Below, one piece after another: positions 50,930-60,637 of a stretch of DNA of 64,000 bases. Position numbers and translations under genes: made by a program. The stretch's first letter is position 1; each line of letters starts with the position of its first letter. Source of the DNA: Microbacterium sulfonylureivorans (GTDB lineage Bacteria > Actinomycetota > Actinomycetes > Actinomycetales > Microbacteriaceae); the NCBI RefSeq assembly GCF_003999995.1, contig NZ_RJAD01000001.1, positions 1,860,001-1,924,000 of the forward strand. The letters run 5' to 3'. The notes beneath the pieces were generated by a model that worked only from the letters and a program-made list of their open reading frames with translations, was not told the origin of the DNA and made no database searches.

Positions 50930-52518
50930 GCCTGCTCGAGATCGAGGGGCTCGGCATCCGACTCCCCGACGGCACCGCGCTGCTGCGCGGGATCTCCCTG
51001 TCGGTCGCGGCGGGGGAGACCGTCGGGCTCGTGGGCGAGTCCGGGTCGGGCAAGTCCCTGACCGCCCGCGCGGTGCTCGGCCTCCTCCCCGACCGCGCGG
51101 GCACCGACGGATCGGTCCTCGTCGAAGGACGCGAGGTGCTCGCCGCGCGCACGGGCGAGCTGCTCGACCTGCGCCGGCATCGCGCCGCGATGGTCTTCCA
51201 GGATCCGCGGGCCGGCATCAACCCGATGCGCACGATCGGCGACCACATGACCGAGTCGCTGCGGCTGTGCGAGGGATGGCCCGCGGCGCGCGCGAGGGGG
51301 CGGGCTCTCGAGCTGCTCGAGGCCGTCGGCCTGCCGCGGCCCGAGGAGCACCTGCGCCAGTTCCCCCACGAGCTCTCCGGCGGGATGCTGCAGCGCGTGA
51401 TGATCGCGGGCGCGCTGACGAGCGACCCCCGGCTGCTCGTCTGCGACGAGCCGACGACCGCGCTCGACGTGACGACCCAGGCCGACATCATCGCCTTGCT
51501 CGGCGACCTCCGCGACGCGCGCGGGATGGGGATGCTCTTCATCACGCACGACCTCAACCTCGCGGCATCCCTGTGCGATCGTGTCGTGGTCATGCGGGCC
51601 GGCAGCGTCGTCGAGGAGGGGGAAGCGGCCACGGTGTTCCGGCACCCGAAGGCGGAGTACACCCAGCGCCTCGTCGCGACGACCCCCACCCTCACGGGGA
51701 CGATCGGTCCGGTCGCGTCGGCCGCTCCCGCAGGCGCGGAGCCCCAGCTCGTCGCGCGGGGCGTCTCGAAGACGTACCACCGTCGGGGGAAGCCTCCGGT
51801 CGCCGCCGTCCGCGACGTGTCGATCGAGATCGCACCCGGCGCGGCGCTCGCGGTCGTGGGCGAGTCAGGATCGGGCAAGTCGACCCTCGCACGCATGATC
51901 GTCGGCCTCGAGCAGCCCGATGAGGGCGACATCCGCATCGGAGGCGGCGAGCGAACCGCGCTCCCGCGCTCACGCGCCGAGCGCCTCGCCCGCGCCCGCA
52001 GCGTGCAGATGGTGTTCCAGGACCCGTACCTCTCGCTCGACCCGCGGATCACGGCCGGTCGTGCGATCGAGGACGCGCTGCGCCTGCACGCGACGCTGAC
52101 GACGGCGGATGCCCGCGCCCGCGTCGTCACGCTCCTCGAGTCGGTCGGGCTCGAGGAGAAGCACGCAGCCGCTCGGCCCCGCACCCTGTCGGGCGGCCAG
52201 CGGCAGCGCGTCGCGATCGCCCGGGCGCTCGCGGTGGGGCCGGACCTGCTCGTGATGGACGAGGCGACCAGCGCGCTCGACGTGTCGGTGCAGGCGCAGG
52301 TGCTCGACGTCGTCGCGGAGGTGCGGCGAGATCGCGGACTCACGCTGCTCTTCATCAGCCACGACCTCGCCGTCGTCCGGCGGGTGTGCGACGAGACCGT
52401 GGTCATGCGCCACGGCGAGATCGTCGAACGCGGTGCGACGGCACAGCTGCTCGCCGCGCCGTCCCACGCGTACACGCGGCGGCTCATCGAGTCGGTGCCC
52501 GCGCCCGTCGCCGGCTGA
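50926..52518 (+). CDS. Fused dual-cassette peptide-type ABC ATPase (DppD-DppF in one chain)
   Basis: The 530-residue protein contains two complete ATPase domains. Domain 1 (about 1-255) has GESGSGKSL, LSGGMLQRVMIAGAL and LVCDEPTTALDV; domain 2 (about 280-530) has GESGSGKST, LSGGQRQRVAIARAL and LVMDEATSALDV. This merges the separate DppD and DppF subunits. In domain 2 the usual DEP of Walker B is DEA, which is seen in some other ABC ATPases. It powers the permeases directly upstream and closes the operon. Confidence 0.93.
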   Translation: MSLLEIEGLGIRLPDGTALLRGISLSVAAGETVGLVGESGSGKSLTARAVLGLLPDRAGTDGSVLVEGREVLAARTGELLDLRRHRAAMVFQDPRAGINPMRTIGDHMTESLRLCEGWPAARARGRALELLEAVGLPRPEEHLRQFPHELSGGMLQRVMIAGALTSDPRLLVCDEPTTALDVTTQADIIALLGDLRDARGMGMLFITHDLNLAASLCDRVVVMRAGSVVEEGEAATVFRHPKAEYTQRLVATTPTLTGTIGPVASAAPAGAEPQLVARGVSKTYHRRGKPPVAAVRDVSIEIAPGAALAVVGESGSGKSTLARMIVGLEQPDEGDIRIGGGERTALPRSRAERLARARSVQMVFQDPYLSLDPRITAGRAIEDALRLHATLTTADARARVVTLLESVGLEEKHAAARPRTLSGGQRQRVAIARALAVGPDLLVMDEATSALDVSVQAQVLDVVAEVRRDRGLTLLFISHDLAVVRRVCDETVVMRHGEIVERGATAQLLAAPSHAYTRRLIESVPAPVAG

Positions 52519-52590
52519 GCGACGCGCCTCGAGGCGAGACCTCGCGCCCGTTCCTCGGTGTGCGCGCCCGCGCTGGGGTATACAGGAACC

Positions 52591-53259
52591 ATGCCGGTCC
52601 GCACCCCCGACCCCGACCCCAACGAGCGCGACGACGACGGCACGCCCCGTGATCCGCTCGGCGGCGTCGGCGCGTCGTTCGGCACAGGGGGACGGCCGCT
52701 GGGCGACGGATCCTTCGGGTCGCCGTCGCCGGAGGCCGCCGGGAACCCCGGCTGGCTGAGCGACGTCGAGCTCGCCGAGGCCCGTCGCCGGCTGCCGATG
52801 CTGTACGTCGAGGCGCTCCCCGTGCGCACCGACGGGGTCGGCGCCGTCACGGAGGTCGGGATCCTGCTGCGCGCGACGCCGCTCGGCGAGATGACGCGCA
52901 CCCTCGTCTCCGGCCGCGTCCGCTACGGCGAGACCGTGCGCGACGCGCTCTTCCGTCACGTCGAGAACGATCTCGGTCCGATGGCCTTCCCGCTCCTCCC
53001 GCCGCAGCCGACGCCGTTCACGGTCGCCGAGTACTTCCCGCTCCCGGGGATGAGCGCGTTCCACGACGACCGCCAGCACGCCGTCTCGCTCGCCTTCGTC
53101 GTACCCGTGACCGGCACGTGCGAGCCGCGTCAGGACGCGCTCGAGGTCACATGGCTGAAGCCGGAGGAAGCGGCATCCGACGCCCTCTCGGCCGAGATGG
53201 AGGGCGGCCGCGGCACGCTCGTGCGCCTGGCACTGGCGAGCGTCGGCGCACTGCGCTGA
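52591..53259 (+). CDS. NUDIX-like DUF4916 family protein
   Basis: The 222-residue protein has a disordered Gly/Pro/Asp-rich N-terminus (1-60), then a NUDIX-like fold (about 65-215) with VEALPVRTDGVGAVTEVGIL and a Nudix-box-like stretch around RVRYGETVRDALFRHVENDLG. The canonical REUXEE Glu residues of the box are not clearly conserved, so hydrolase activity is uncertain. TATACA (52579-52584) is 6 nt before the ATG, a leaderless layout. Confidence 0.8.
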   Translation: MPVRTPDPDPNERDDDGTPRDPLGGVGASFGTGGRPLGDGSFGSPSPEAAGNPGWLSDVELAEARRRLPMLYVEALPVRTDGVGAVTEVGILLRATPLGEMTRTLVSGRVRYGETVRDALFRHVENDLGPMAFPLLPPQPTPFTVAEYFPLPGMSAFHDDRQHAVSLAFVVPVTGTCEPRQDALEVTWLKPEEAASDALSAEMEGGRGTLVRLALASVGALR

Positions 53260-53284
53260 CGGGCCCGCGTCGTAGGCTCGTCGG

Positions 53285-55207
53285 GTGAGCACGGACGCCC
53301 TCGAACCTCTGTCCTTCCCGACCGACGCGGAGGGATGGCTCGCCTTCGCGTCAGACAGGCCGGCCGAACGGATCGCGCGCGTCGCCCGGATCGACGCGGA
53401 GCTGAAAGGCGCGCACGACCTCTCCACGGTCGCGCTGCTCGAGTTGTGGAACGACACCGAGATCGCGCTCGCCGAGGCGCTGAGCGGGGCATACCTGCTC
53501 AGCGAGGCGCACCCCGACCCGGCCGTGCGCGAGGCCGCCGAGGCGCAGGTGCAGGCCGTCGAGGCGCTCAGCAGCTCACGACTGCTCGATCGCGAGCTGT
53601 GGGCGGTCTTCGCGGATGCCGACGCCACCGGCCTCGACGACGCCGCCGCGCGGCTCCTCGCCCACCTGCTCCGCGACTTCCGCCGCGGGGGCGTCGACCT
53701 CGACGACGACGCCCGCGAGCGCGTCCGCGCCCTGACGGACCGCGATACCGAGCTGTCGCTGACCTTCTCGCGGAACGTGCGCGACGGCCGCCGCGAGATC
53801 ACCGTGCCTGCCGCTGGGCTCGCCGGTCTCCCGCAGGACTTCGTCGACGCCCACCCCGTCGACGCCGACGGGCGCGTGACCCTCACGACCGAGTACACCG
53901 ACCTCATGCCGGTGCGCGAATACGCGTCCGACCGCGACACCCGCATCGCGCTGCTCAGCGCCTACAACGACCTCGCCTGGCCGGACAACGATGCCGTCCT
54001 CGCGGAGCTCCTCGCGGTGCGCGCCGAGCGCGCCGAGCTGCTCGGCTTCGGCGGCTGGGCGGACTACGAGACCGAGACGCGCATGATCGGCTCGGGTGCC
54101 GGGATCCTCGCCTTCCTGTCGAGACTGGATGCCGCGTCCGCCGATGCCGCCGCCGCGGAGTACGCACGGCTCGAGGAGCGGCTGCGCCGCGACATCCCCG
54201 ATGCCGGACCCGTGACGATCGCCGATTTCTGGTACCTGCTGAGCGCGCTCAAGCGCGAGGAGTACGACGTCGACGCGCAGCTGGTGCGCTCCTACTTCCC
54301 GTTCGACCGGGTCAAGCGCGGAGTGCTCGACGTGACGGCCCGACTGCTGGGCGTCGAGTACGTGCCCGTCGATGTGCCGACGTGGCATGAGGACGTCTCG
54401 AGCTTCGACGTCGTCCGCGACGGCGTGCGGATCGGCCGCATCCACCTCGACCTGCACCCGCGTGACGGAAAGTTCAACCACGCCGCGTGCTTCCCGCTCG
54501 CTCCCGGTGTCACGGGCCGCTCGCTGCCGGAGGCCGTGCTCCTGTGCAACTTCTCGCGCGGGCTCCTGGAGCACGACGAGGTCGTGACCTACTTCCACGA
54601 GTTCGGGCACCTCGTGCACGACATCCTCGGCGGCGACCACCGGTGGGTGCGCTTCAGCGGGGTCGCCACCGAATGGGACTTCGTCGAGGCCCCGAGCCAG
54701 CTCCTCGAGGAGTGGGCGTGGGACGCCGACGTCCTCGGCTCCTTCACGGCGAACGCCGCGGGCGAGCCGATCCCGGCCGCGCTCGTGGAGAGGATGCGGG
54801 TGGCCGACGCGTTCGGCCGCGCGCTGGAGGTCCGGCGCCAGCTGGGGCACGCGAACGTCTCGTACCACCTGCACGCCGACCGCCCGGCAGACCTTCAGGC
54901 CGAGACGGAGCGGCTCTACGCCACGACCAGCCCGGTGCAGCCACTGCCCGGGCTCCACCCCTACGCGGGATTCGGCCACCTGACCGGGTACGGCGCCTGC
55001 TACTACACGTACCAGTGGAGCCTGGTGATCGCTCGCGACCTGCTGTCGGCCTTCGACGACGGGCTGATGGACGAGGAGACCGCGCATCGCTACCGTCGCG
55101 AGATCCTCGAGCCCGGCGGGTCGCGCGACGCGCGCGATCTCGTCGAGGCGTTCCTCGGCCGGGAATACTCCTTCGAGGCCTACCGGAGCTGGCTCGAAGG
55201 GGAGTGA
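53285..55207 (+). CDS. M3-family oligopeptidase (zinc metallopeptidase)
   Basis: The 640-residue enzyme has the thimet-oligopeptidase fold and zinc motif HEFGH (about residue 439) in VVTYFHEFGHLVHD, with the downstream zinc Glu in FVEAPSQLLEEW and the substrate-loop stretch HPYAGFGHLTGYGACYYTY near the end. It cleaves short peptides in the cytoplasm. GTG 53285 is 6 nt after TAGGCT (53273-53278), suggesting a leaderless message. It is probably independent of the NUDIX-like gene. Confidence 0.95.
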   Translation: MSTDALEPLSFPTDAEGWLAFASDRPAERIARVARIDAELKGAHDLSTVALLELWNDTEIALAEALSGAYLLSEAHPDPAVREAAEAQVQAVEALSSSRLLDRELWAVFADADATGLDDAAARLLAHLLRDFRRGGVDLDDDARERVRALTDRDTELSLTFSRNVRDGRREITVPAAGLAGLPQDFVDAHPVDADGRVTLTTEYTDLMPVREYASDRDTRIALLSAYNDLAWPDNDAVLAELLAVRAERAELLGFGGWADYETETRMIGSGAGILAFLSRLDAASADAAAAEYARLEERLRRDIPDAGPVTIADFWYLLSALKREEYDVDAQLVRSYFPFDRVKRGVLDVTARLLGVEYVPVDVPTWHEDVSSFDVVRDGVRIGRIHLDLHPRDGKFNHAACFPLAPGVTGRSLPEAVLLCNFSRGLLEHDEVVTYFHEFGHLVHDILGGDHRWVRFSGVATEWDFVEAPSQLLEEWAWDADVLGSFTANAAGEPIPAALVERMRVADAFGRALEVRRQLGHANVSYHLHADRPADLQAETERLYATTSPVQPLPGLHPYAGFGHLTGYGACYYTYQWSLVIARDLLSAFDDGLMDEETAHRYRREILEPGGSRDARDLVEAFLGREYSFEAYRSWLEGE

Positions 55208-55297
55208 CTCAGGGGCCGCGGAGGGGGTGCCCGCGCCCTGCGTTCGCGTTCGCGCCCTTCCGGACGGCTCTGTCCACACGGTGCATCCGTCGCATGC

Positions 55298-55324
55298 CTG
55301 ACACACAGGTCGGGGAGGTATTCT
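55298..55324 (+). promoter_or_regulatory. Possible promoter for the DivIVA-like gene
   Basis: CTGACA (55298-55303) and TATTCT (55319-55324) are separated by 15 bp, about 180 nt before the DivIVA-like ATG. The 294-nt spacer 55208-55501 also contains a 15-codon frame (GTG at about 55329, ending WCR). I saw no other feature there. The box spacing is short, so confidence is low. Confidence 0.3.
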
Positions 55325-55501
55325 TCACGTGCCCGAGCCGCAGATTCCTGCGCCCCGAACCCCCTGGTGTCGCTGAGGGCGTCGTCCCACCCGTGATCTC
55401 CGCCGCCGCCGAAAGCACCCGCCGCCGGCACGAGGATCCGGGACGCCGCCTCCGCCCCCCGATGCTCGACGACACCGCATCCGAAGAAGCGGAGACACCC
55501 G

Positions 55502-57142
55502 ATGTCCGACAACGCCTCGCCCGCCCGTAATGACGCGGCCGAAGACACCAGCACCCACCCGTTCGACCGGCTGATCGGCAGCAGCAGCAGCGCGACCGCT
55601 GCGGCCACGCCGGCCGAGGCCGCTTTCACCACTGCCTTCCGCGGCTACGACAAGGACGAGGTCGACACCGCGATCGCCGGCCTCAACGCGCGCGTGCGTG
55701 CCGCGAGCGAGCAGGTCGCGCTTCTGAAGCAGAACCAGCGCCGCGCCGGCGCCGCCGTGTCGCAGAGCCGGGAGAAGGCCGAGCGCCTCGAGTCCGAGCT
55801 CGCCGCCGCGACCGCGCAGCGCGAGGAGGCGCTCGCGCGTCTCGAGTCCGAGGTCGCCGAGGCCGGCTCCCGCGACCGCGACGCCGTGGCGCGACTGGAG
55901 TCCGAGCTCTCCGCAGCGCAGGCGAAGCTCGCTTCGGCCGAGCACCGCGTGCAGGCGCTCACCGAGGAGCTCGTCAGCGCGACCGAGGAGTCGTCGTCGC
56001 CGAACCGCCCGCAGTTCGAGGAGATCCTGCGCGTCGCCGAGGACCAGGCAGGCGTCGTGCTCCGCAACGCCACGGTCCAGGGCGAGCGCCTCCTCGCGGC
56101 CGCCCTCGAGGAGATCGAGAACCGCCGCAAGGACGCGAAGGTCGAGGCGGAGGCGATCGTCTCGCAGGCACAGAGCGAGGCGCAGCAGACGCGCCTGCGC
56201 ATCGAGACCGAGCTGACCGCGCATCAGGCCCGCATCGAGCGCGAGGCCGCGCACGCCGCCGAGAAGGTCTCCCAGGCCGAGCGCGAGGCTGCCGCCATCC
56301 GCTCGGAGGCGGAGAAGGGCGTCGCGACGCTGCGCTCGATGGTGGCGCGTGAGACCGCGCACTCGCGCTCCGAGGCCGAGGAGGCCGTCCGCGAGCTGCG
56401 CGTGCGCGCCCTCGAGTTCGAGGCATCCCTCACCCGTCGCCAGGACGACGCGCAGCAGGAGTTCCTCGTGCTCCACAACCAGGCCGTCGCGCACGCCGAG
56501 CGCATCACGCAGGACGCCAACGACCAGGTCGCGGCATCGCTCGAGCACGCTCAGCGCGTGTCGGCGAAGGCCGACGACTTCGAGCGCCTCGTGCGAGCGC
56601 AGGCGCAGCAGGTCGAGGCCGACGCGAACGTCCGCGCCCGCGAGCAGCTCGACCAGGCCCGTGCCAAGGCGCAGCAGATCATCGACCTCGTCACGACCCA
56701 CTCGCAGGCCGTTCTCCGCGACGCCGAGGACCGCACCCGCACGCTGCGCTGGCAGCAGCACCAGCTGACGAGCTTCATGGCCGAGGTCAAGGATCTCATC
56801 CGTCCCGCCGCGCCGCTCGACCTGTCGGACTCGTCCGCGCAGCCGGTGGTCGACACCCTCGACGACGCCGCGCCGATCGAGCACGTGCTCCACTCCGAAG
56901 ACGTCGACGCCGAGCACGAGGCGCAGGATGCCGCGGCCGAGGCCGCTGAGGACGCTCCGGCGGAGACGGCCGAGGATTCCGAGACCGCCGAGGTTTCCGA
57001 GATCGCCGAGGGCTCCGAGGCCGGCGAGGGAGAGCAGGCGGCCGAGGGCTCGGATGGTTCCGAGGCCGGTGAGGGCGAGCAGGCGGCCGAGGGCTCGGAT
57101 GGTTCCGAGGCCGGCGAGGAGCTCGAGCGCGTCGAAGGCTGA
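55502..57142 (+). CDS. DivIVA/Wag31-like coiled-coil cell-division or polarity protein
   Basis: The 546-residue protein starts with a low-complexity tail, then FTTAFRGYDKDEVDTAIAGL (about 42-61), the N-terminal DivIVA-type membrane-binding signature. Residues about 65-430 are nearly continuous coiled coil. The last 80 residues are acidic, with a 16-residue unit (GSEAGEGEQAAEGSDG) repeated twice plus a partial copy. Actinobacterial DivIVA relatives organise polar growth, septation or cytoskeletal scaffolds. This is longer than Wag31 and closer to the scaffold-type paralogues. A strong terminator follows. Confidence 0.85.
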   Translation: MSDNASPARNDAAEDTSTHPFDRLIGSSSSATAAATPAEAAFTTAFRGYDKDEVDTAIAGLNARVRAASEQVALLKQNQRRAGAAVSQSREKAERLESELAAATAQREEALARLESEVAEAGSRDRDAVARLESELSAAQAKLASAEHRVQALTEELVSATEESSSPNRPQFEEILRVAEDQAGVVLRNATVQGERLLAAALEEIENRRKDAKVEAEAIVSQAQSEAQQTRLRIETELTAHQARIEREAAHAAEKVSQAEREAAAIRSEAEKGVATLRSMVARETAHSRSEAEEAVRELRVRALEFEASLTRRQDDAQQEFLVLHNQAVAHAERITQDANDQVAASLEHAQRVSAKADDFERLVRAQAQQVEADANVRAREQLDQARAKAQQIIDLVTTHSQAVLRDAEDRTRTLRWQQHQLTSFMAEVKDLIRPAAPLDLSDSSAQPVVDTLDDAAPIEHVLHSEDVDAEHEAQDAAAEAAEDAPAETAEDSETAEVSEIAEGSEAGEGEQAAEGSDGSEAGEGEQAAEGSDGSEAGEELERVEG

Positions 57143-57158
57143 GCCCCGCGCACGAACG

Positions 57159-57195
57159 GAAGGGGATCCTCGCATCGGGTGCGAGGATCCCCTTC
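57159..57195. terminator. Bidirectional intrinsic-type terminator
   Basis: A perfect 16-bp stem (57159-57174/57180-57195; left arm GAAGGGGATCCTCGCA) with a 5-nt loop TCGGG lies between the convergent DivIVA-like and threonine aldolase genes. The flanking A and T pairs give short U-rich 3' ends in both directions. Confidence 0.85.
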
Positions 57196-57235
57196 GTCGT
57201 CGGAGCGGTCGGGCGCCGCCGCCGCACGAAAGCCG

Positions 57236-58306
57236 TCAGTCGCGCGTGGTCTCGCGCGCGATCGCCGCGAGGAACGCGTCGATGTCGTTCTCGGAGGTGT
57301 CGAACGCGCACATCCACCGGACCTCGTTCCTCGCGGCATCCCAGTCGTAGAAGCGGAACGACTCGCGCAGTCGATCGGCGACTCCGTCGGGAAGGGTCGC
57401 GAAGACGCCGTTCGCCTGCGTCGGCTGGGTGAACGCCACGCCCCGGATCGACCCGTCGGCGAGGCCGGCCTCGACGCCCGTGCGCAGACGCTGCGCCATC
57501 GCGTTGGAGTGCGACGCGTTGCGCAGCCACAGGTCGCCCTCGAGCAGCGCCACGAGCTGGGCCGACACGAACCGCATCTTCGACGAGAGCTGCATGTCGA
57601 GCTTGCGCAGGTACGTGAGTCCCTGGGATGCCTCGGGGTTGAGCACGACGATCGCCTCGCCGAGCATCGCCCCGTTCTTGGTGCCGCCGAAGCTGAGCAC
57701 GTCGACGCCGACGTCACGGGTGATCGCCGCCAGGGGGACTCCGAGGGATGCGGCCGCGTTCGAGATGCGCGAGCCGTCCATGTGGAGGCGCATGCCGTGC
57801 CCGTGGACGTGGTCGGCGATCGTGCGGAGCTCGTCGGGCGTGTAGAGCGTGCCGAGCTCGGTCGACTGCGTGATGGACACCACGAGCGGCTGCGCGCGGT
57901 GCTCGTCGCCCCAGCCCCACGCCTCGCGGTCGATGAGCTCGGGGGTGAGCTTGCCGTCGTCGGTCGGGACGTTGAGGATCTTGATGCCGCCGACGCGCTC
58001 CGGCGCCCCGCCCTCGTCGACGTTGATGTGCGCCGTCGTCGCCGCGATCACGGCGCCCCAGCGGGGGAGCATCGACTGCAGGCCCACGACGTTCGCCCCG
58101 GTGCCGTTGAACACGGGGTACGCCTCGACGCCGTCGCCGAAGTGACGGGCCATGACGTCCTGCAGCCGCTCTGTGTACACGTCCTCGCCGTAGGCCACCT
58201 GGTGGCCGTCGTTGGCGGCGGCGATGGCCGCGAGCACCTCGGGGTGGATGCCGGAGTAGTTGTCGGAGGCGAAGCCGCGGAGGTTCGGGTCGTGGATCGT
58301 GGTCAC
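57236..58306 (-). CDS. Low-specificity L-threonine aldolase
   Basis: The 356-residue PLP enzyme has the aldolase pattern FASDNYSGIHPEV at the start, HMDGSRISNAAASLG (Asp and Arg of the cofactor site) and the Schiff-base Lys in VLSFGGTKNGAM. It splits threonine or allo-threonine and related beta-hydroxy amino acids to glycine and an aldehyde. GTG 58304-58306 gives the family N-terminus; the longer ATG frame adds 12 unconserved residues. A TAGATT box lies 8 nt upstream. The 152 nt before the next gene hold nothing that I can name. Confidence 0.92.
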   Translation of the reverse strand: MTTIHDPNLRGFASDNYSGIHPEVLAAIAAANDGHQVAYGEDVYTERLQDVMARHFGDGVEAYPVFNGTGANVVGLQSMLPRWGAVIAATTAHINVDEGGAPERVGGIKILNVPTDDGKLTPELIDREAWGWGDEHRAQPLVVSITQSTELGTLYTPDELRTIADHVHGHGMRLHMDGSRISNAAASLGVPLAAITRDVGVDVLSFGGTKNGAMLGEAIVVLNPEASQGLTYLRKLDMQLSSKMRFVSAQLVALLEGDLWLRNASHSNAMAQRLRTGVEAGLADGSIRGVAFTQPTQANGVFATLPDGVADRLRESFRFYDWDAARNEVRWMCAFDTSENDIDAFLAAIARETTRD

Positions 58307-58458
58307 GGTGTTCCAATCTAGCTGCGTGTCACAACTCAGCATGAGCGGTCGGGGTCGGGATCAGGGATCCCGGATTCATGCGGGCGGGCCGCGCCGTCGA
58401 GCGTGCGGAGCCTGAATACGGTACGCGTCGGCGCCGCGCAGTCCGGTGTCCTGGCTGT

Positions 58459-59154
58459 CTATTGCGCGGGGTCGGTCAGCTCGACGATCGTGTCGTTCCC
58501 CTCGGCCGCATCTGCCGCCCACAGGCCGGCGAACCGCTGCGCGAGGGCGTCCTCGAGCCCGGAGAGCGCCTTGACCCGGAAGACGACGGATGCCGCGGCC
58601 GGCGGGGTGCCGGCATCCCGGGCCGCCTTGGCGAAGCCCTGCGCGACCGCGCGCGTCCACGCCTCGGTCGCCGCCTTGACCGCTGCGTAGTTGGCGCCTC
58701 CCGCGAGGGGACGGGCCACCGCCGTCGAAGACACCACCGCGAGCCGGCCGGCGCTCGAGGCGCGGAGGTCGGCGTCGAAGGCGCGGCTGACGTGCCGCAG
58801 CGCGGAGAACGAACCTTCCAGGAAGCGGTAGTCGGCCTCGGTCTGCCCGGCGAGTCCGCCGCCGCCGCGCCACCCGCCGACGAGATGCAGGATGCCGTCG
58901 ACCCGGCCGTCGGCAGCGTGCACGCGCTCGGCCAGACCGGCCACGTCGGCCTCGTCGGTCAGGTCGCACGCCTCGGTGCGGATGCCCGGCACGGCCGCCG
59001 CGAGCTCGTCGAGCTTCGCGGCATCCCGGCCGACGGCGACGACCCGCGCCCCGGCCGACGCCAGGACGCGGGCCGCCGCGAGGCCGGAGGCGCTGGTCGC
59101 GCCCGCGATCAGGACGAGCCGTCCCTCGACGCTGCGCGTGACGTCGTCAGGCAT
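58459..59154 (-). CDS. Short-chain dehydrogenase/reductase family protein
   Basis: The 231-residue Rossmann protein has an atypical glycine motif GATSASGLAAARVL (usual TGxxxGxG), a DLTDEADVAGL segment, and a YAAVKAATE active-site region (Tyr and Lys) with upstream Ser in VVSSTAVA. It starts inside the end of the DUF6421 gene (8-nt overlap), so the two are a unit. Substrate unknown. Confidence 0.85.
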   Translation of the reverse strand: MPDDVTRSVEGRLVLIAGATSASGLAAARVLASAGARVVAVGRDAAKLDELAAAVPGIRTEACDLTDEADVAGLAERVHAADGRVDGILHLVGGWRGGGGLAGQTEADYRFLEGSFSALRHVSRAFDADLRASSAGRLAVVSSTAVARPLAGGANYAAVKAATEAWTRAVAQGFAKAARDAGTPPAAASVVFRVKALSGLEDALAQRFAGLWAADAAEGNDTIVELTDPAQ

Positions 59155-60589
59155 CGGCGCCGGTGATGCCCGTCGTCGACTCGATGACCGGCTTCATCTT
59201 CTTGTCGAGCGCCTCGAAGAACATCGAGAGCGGGAACTCGTCGTCCATGACCGCGTCGGTGTAGCCCTTCGGGGGTCCGGCGAGGATCTCGTCGGACAGG
59301 CCGCGGGCCCACACCGACGCCGGGTTCGGCGTGAGCGTGCCGCGCACGAGGTCGTACGCGGCGAGCCAGTGCGCGACCTTCGGCCGGTCGATCGAGCGCC
59401 AGTAGAGCTCGTCGATCGCGTCGGCCAAGGCGACGACCGCGGCGGGGACCTCGGGCCAGTCGAACGCGAGCGACGTGTCGGTCCAGTGCAGCACGCCGCG
59501 CTGGTGCAGCCAGGCGAACAGCAGCTGACCCCCGAGCCCGTCGTAGTTGCGCACGCGCGAACCGGTGATCGAGAAGCGGAAGATCCGGTCGAAGATCACC
59601 GCGTACTGGACGAGCACCGCGTGCTCGAGCATCTCTGCCTCGGCGGCGTCCAGCACCTCGCCGGCGTCGACGCGCGCCCGCAGGCGGGACGTGATCGCGA
59701 CGCACTCGCGGAACGCCGTCAGGTCGCACCGGAGCTCTTCCAGCGAGTACAGGAAGTACGGCATCCGCTGCTTGATCATGAACGGGTCGAACGGCAGGTC
59801 GCCGCGCATGTGCGTGCGGTCGTGGATGATGTCCCACATCACGAAGGTCTTCTCCGTGAGCGCCTGGTCGTCGAGCATGCGCGCCGCGTCGGCGGGCAGC
59901 TCGAGCTTCGTGACCTCTGCTGCCGCGCGCACCACGCGCCGGTAGCGCGCGGCCTCGCGGTCCTGGAAGATCGCCCCCCAGGTGAACGGCGGGATCTCGC
60001 GCATCGCGACCGTCTCGGGGAACAGCACGGCCGAGTTGGTGTCGTAGCCGGGCGTGAAGTCGAGGAACCGCAGCGAAACGAAGAGCTTGTTCGTGTACTC
60101 GGTCTCGAGCTCCGCAATGAACTCCGGCCAGATCACCTCGACGAGCACCGCCTCGACGAAGCGGTCCGACGAGCCGTTCTGCGTGTACATCGGGAACACG
60201 ACGAGGTGACGGATGCCGTCGACGCGGTGTCGCTGCGGCTGGAAGGCGACCAGCGAGTCGAGGAAGTCGGGCACGCCGAAGCCGCCCTCCGCCCAGCGCT
60301 CGAAGTCGCGGACGCTCGCGGCGAGGTACTCCGCGTCGTGCGGGAAGCGCGGAGCGAGCTCCACGATCGCCGCGACGATCGTGCGGACGTGCTCGCGGGC
60401 GGCCGGATGATCGGATGCCTCGGGCACCGAGCCGTCCTTGATCTGCAGCGCCTGCAGCGAGGTGGCGGCCGTCTTGAGCGAGATCCAGGCCGAGGAGGTC
60501 TCGACGCCGTCGACGGAGGCGCGGGCGTCCTCCACGACCTCGGGCTCGCCGACGATCGCCTTCGTCATCGACGTGGGGCTGCTGGGCAT
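59147..60589 (-). CDS. DUF6421 family protein
   Basis: The 480-residue protein matches my recollection of the actinobacterial DUF6421 family. It is soluble, with no signal peptide. A conserved-looking patch, DIIHDRTHMRGDLPFDPFMI (residues about 258-277), contains two His and several Asp residues and could bind a metal. ATG 60587-60589 has GGAGG at 7-nt spacing. It is divergent from an Lrp regulator across a 29-bp palindrome and is coupled to an SDR enzyme, which suggests an Lrp-controlled metabolic step. Function unknown. Confidence 0.8.
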   Translation of the reverse strand: MPSSPTSMTKAIVGEPEVVEDARASVDGVETSSAWISLKTAATSLQALQIKDGSVPEASDHPAAREHVRTIVAAIVELAPRFPHDAEYLAASVRDFERWAEGGFGVPDFLDSLVAFQPQRHRVDGIRHLVVFPMYTQNGSSDRFVEAVLVEVIWPEFIAELETEYTNKLFVSLRFLDFTPGYDTNSAVLFPETVAMREIPPFTWGAIFQDREAARYRRVVRAAAEVTKLELPADAARMLDDQALTEKTFVMWDIIHDRTHMRGDLPFDPFMIKQRMPYFLYSLEELRCDLTAFRECVAITSRLRARVDAGEVLDAAEAEMLEHAVLVQYAVIFDRIFRFSITGSRVRNYDGLGGQLLFAWLHQRGVLHWTDTSLAFDWPEVPAAVVALADAIDELYWRSIDRPKVAHWLAAYDLVRGTLTPNPASVWARGLSDEILAGPPKGYTDAVMDDEFPLSMFFEALDKKMKPVIESTTGITGADA

Positions 60590-60637
60590 GGTGAACCTCC
60601 GATCCTGGATGGGCTTGCGGCCAAGTCTACGGGAGAA

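Noticed and set aside
55329..55376. Leader peptide before the DivIVA-like gene
   Set aside because: The 15-codon frame has no clear ribosome-binding site or attenuator structure, so it may be chance.
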